A DNA stretch of 33,178 nt, from positions 1-33,178 of the forward strand of contig CALCXM010000043.1 of assembly GCA_937905825.1 (NCBI GenBank), in the 5' to 3' direction. Shown piece after piece: positions 32,694-33,178 of the stretch; position 1 is the first letter of the stretch, and every line of letters starts with the position of its first letter. A program made the translations under genes and the position numbers. The DNA is from an uncultured bacterium (GTDB lineage Bacteria; Planctomycetota; UBA1135; GCA-002686595). The notes beneath the pieces were generated by a model that worked only from the letters and a program-made list of their open reading frames with translations, did not search any database and had not been told where the DNA came from.

Positions 32694-33178
32694 GAGCGGG
32701 TCCTCACGAGTGCTTGCGCGCGCTCAAGGGCCCGCTCCAAAGCCTTGCGAGTGGCCGGCACGAGCATGTCCTCCGCCTGCGCGATCTGTTCATTGCTGTG
32801 CCCCTTCAGACGCATGCGCAAGAGCCGGCGATCGCGCTCGCTCAAGCGATGCAAGACGAGGGCCAAGCGCTCCGCTTCCTCGTCCAACTCAAATCGCGTT
32901 TCCGGTCCAGGTTGATCACTGGAAAGCTGCGACGCGCCGAGAGCCTCCGATCCCTGGACACGGTTGGCACCACGCCTGGCCTGATCAACGGCCTTCCATT
33001 GCAAGCGCCGGCCGAGCAGGGTCACGAAGCGCGCACGGGACTCGAACTTCAAATCGGCGAGTTCGCTCCACAAGTCTCCGAAGACCGACTGAACCAGATC
33101 TCCCGTGTCCAAGGAACGGCGCAAGCCATCGCGCAGAGCGCCACTTCCCACCCGCAGCATGTCCTGCAAGAAGTACGA
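32690..33178 (-). CDS. ECF-type RNA polymerase sigma factor (5' end beyond the window)
   Basis: The visible 162 residues run off the window edge; a TTG at 33169 is only an internal codon of the open frame. Region 2 is recognisable in DTGDLVQSVFGDLWSEL and ARFVTLLGRRLQWKAVDQAR. Region 4 appears in LHRLSERDRRLLRMRLKG and HSNEQIAQAEDMLVPATRKA, a helix-turn-helix. The linker between them is long and charged. No anti-sigma gene follows; instead the kinase gene overlaps by 4 bp (ATGA). Sigma factors paired with Ser/Thr kinases are known to be activated by phosphorylation in some ECF groups, and the coupling here suggests that control. The target promoters are unknown. Confidence 0.88.
   Translation of the reverse strand, partial: SYFLQDMLRVGSGALRDGLRRSLDTGDLVQSVFGDLWSELADLKFESRARFVTLLGRRLQWKAVDQARRGANRVQGSEALGASQLSSDQPGPETRFELDEEAERLALVLHRLSERDRRLLRMRLKGHSNEQIAQAEDMLVPATRKALERALERAQALVRTRS

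Noticed and set aside
1..33178. CRISPR arrays, tRNA or rRNA genes, prophage or integrase
   Set aside because: I looked for regularly spaced direct repeats, cloverleaf-like segments and phage or recombinase genes and found none.

Overview
The window looks like a chromosomal stretch from a Gram-negative bacterium, most likely a planctomycete or a close relative. This is an inference. It rests on an ECF sigma factor overlapping a membrane-anchored PknB-type kinase, many lipoproteins and exported proteins, solitary polysaccharide-active enzymes, and large secreted proteins that share a Cys-containing C-terminal domain. I see no rRNA, tRNA, CRISPR array, integrase or complete insertion sequence. 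Gene density is moderate, and several intergenic stretches hold gene remnants and long inverted repeats.

Layout. Positions 2-424 hold the C-terminus of a secreted protein. Positions 465-4716 (minus) form a tight four-gene operon: a small exported protein, a two-TM HAMP protein, a GspG-like pseudopilin and a CACHE-like/HAMP/GAF/HD-GYP phosphodiesterase. On the plus strand follow an exported HExxH protein (5030-6073) and a DUF1826-like protein (6240-6950). A sialate O-acetylesterase-like enzyme (7098-8591, minus) and a five-bladed-propeller glycoside hydrolase (9347-10879, plus) flank a repeat-rich gap. That gap holds a 202-bp near-perfect palindrome and a second long hairpin.

Positions 10876-19197 are dominated by lipoproteins: a small one (minus), a 528-residue one, then the translationally coupled CsgG / DUF4810 / DUF799 (GNA1162) trio, then a 15-repeat beta-propeller. 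An exported protein with an EreA/ChaN/TIKI-like motif set follows. Next come a pectate-lyase-3 type beta-helix protein (19406-20917) and a broken small gene (20962-21341). A nitrilase-GNAT fusion lies on the minus strand (21513-23150).

Positions 23757-29248 contain two secreted proteins on the minus strand. Both end in the same C-terminal domain family as the first gene of the window. Both are preceded by the same leader of about 180 bp, which carries a 16-bp palindrome. Remnants of one amino-acid permease gene lie on both sides of the first of these genes, which suggests a duplicated cassette. The window ends with a DDAH-type amidinohydrolase (29479-30273) and an ECF sigma / kinase pair (30393-33178). 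The kinase carries what looks like a second, catalytically dead kinase domain before its membrane part.

How the parts fit together: exported carbohydrate-active enzymes and surface proteins suggest a polysaccharide-using lifestyle. The HD-GYP operon and the sigma/kinase pair are signalling modules. The CsgG-DUF4810-DUF799 trio is probably an outer-membrane lipoprotein complex. The most promising undescribed signals are the duplicated palindrome-bearing leader linked to one C-terminal domain family, the kinase-pseudokinase architecture, the pseudopilin/HD-GYP operon and the palindromic element family.
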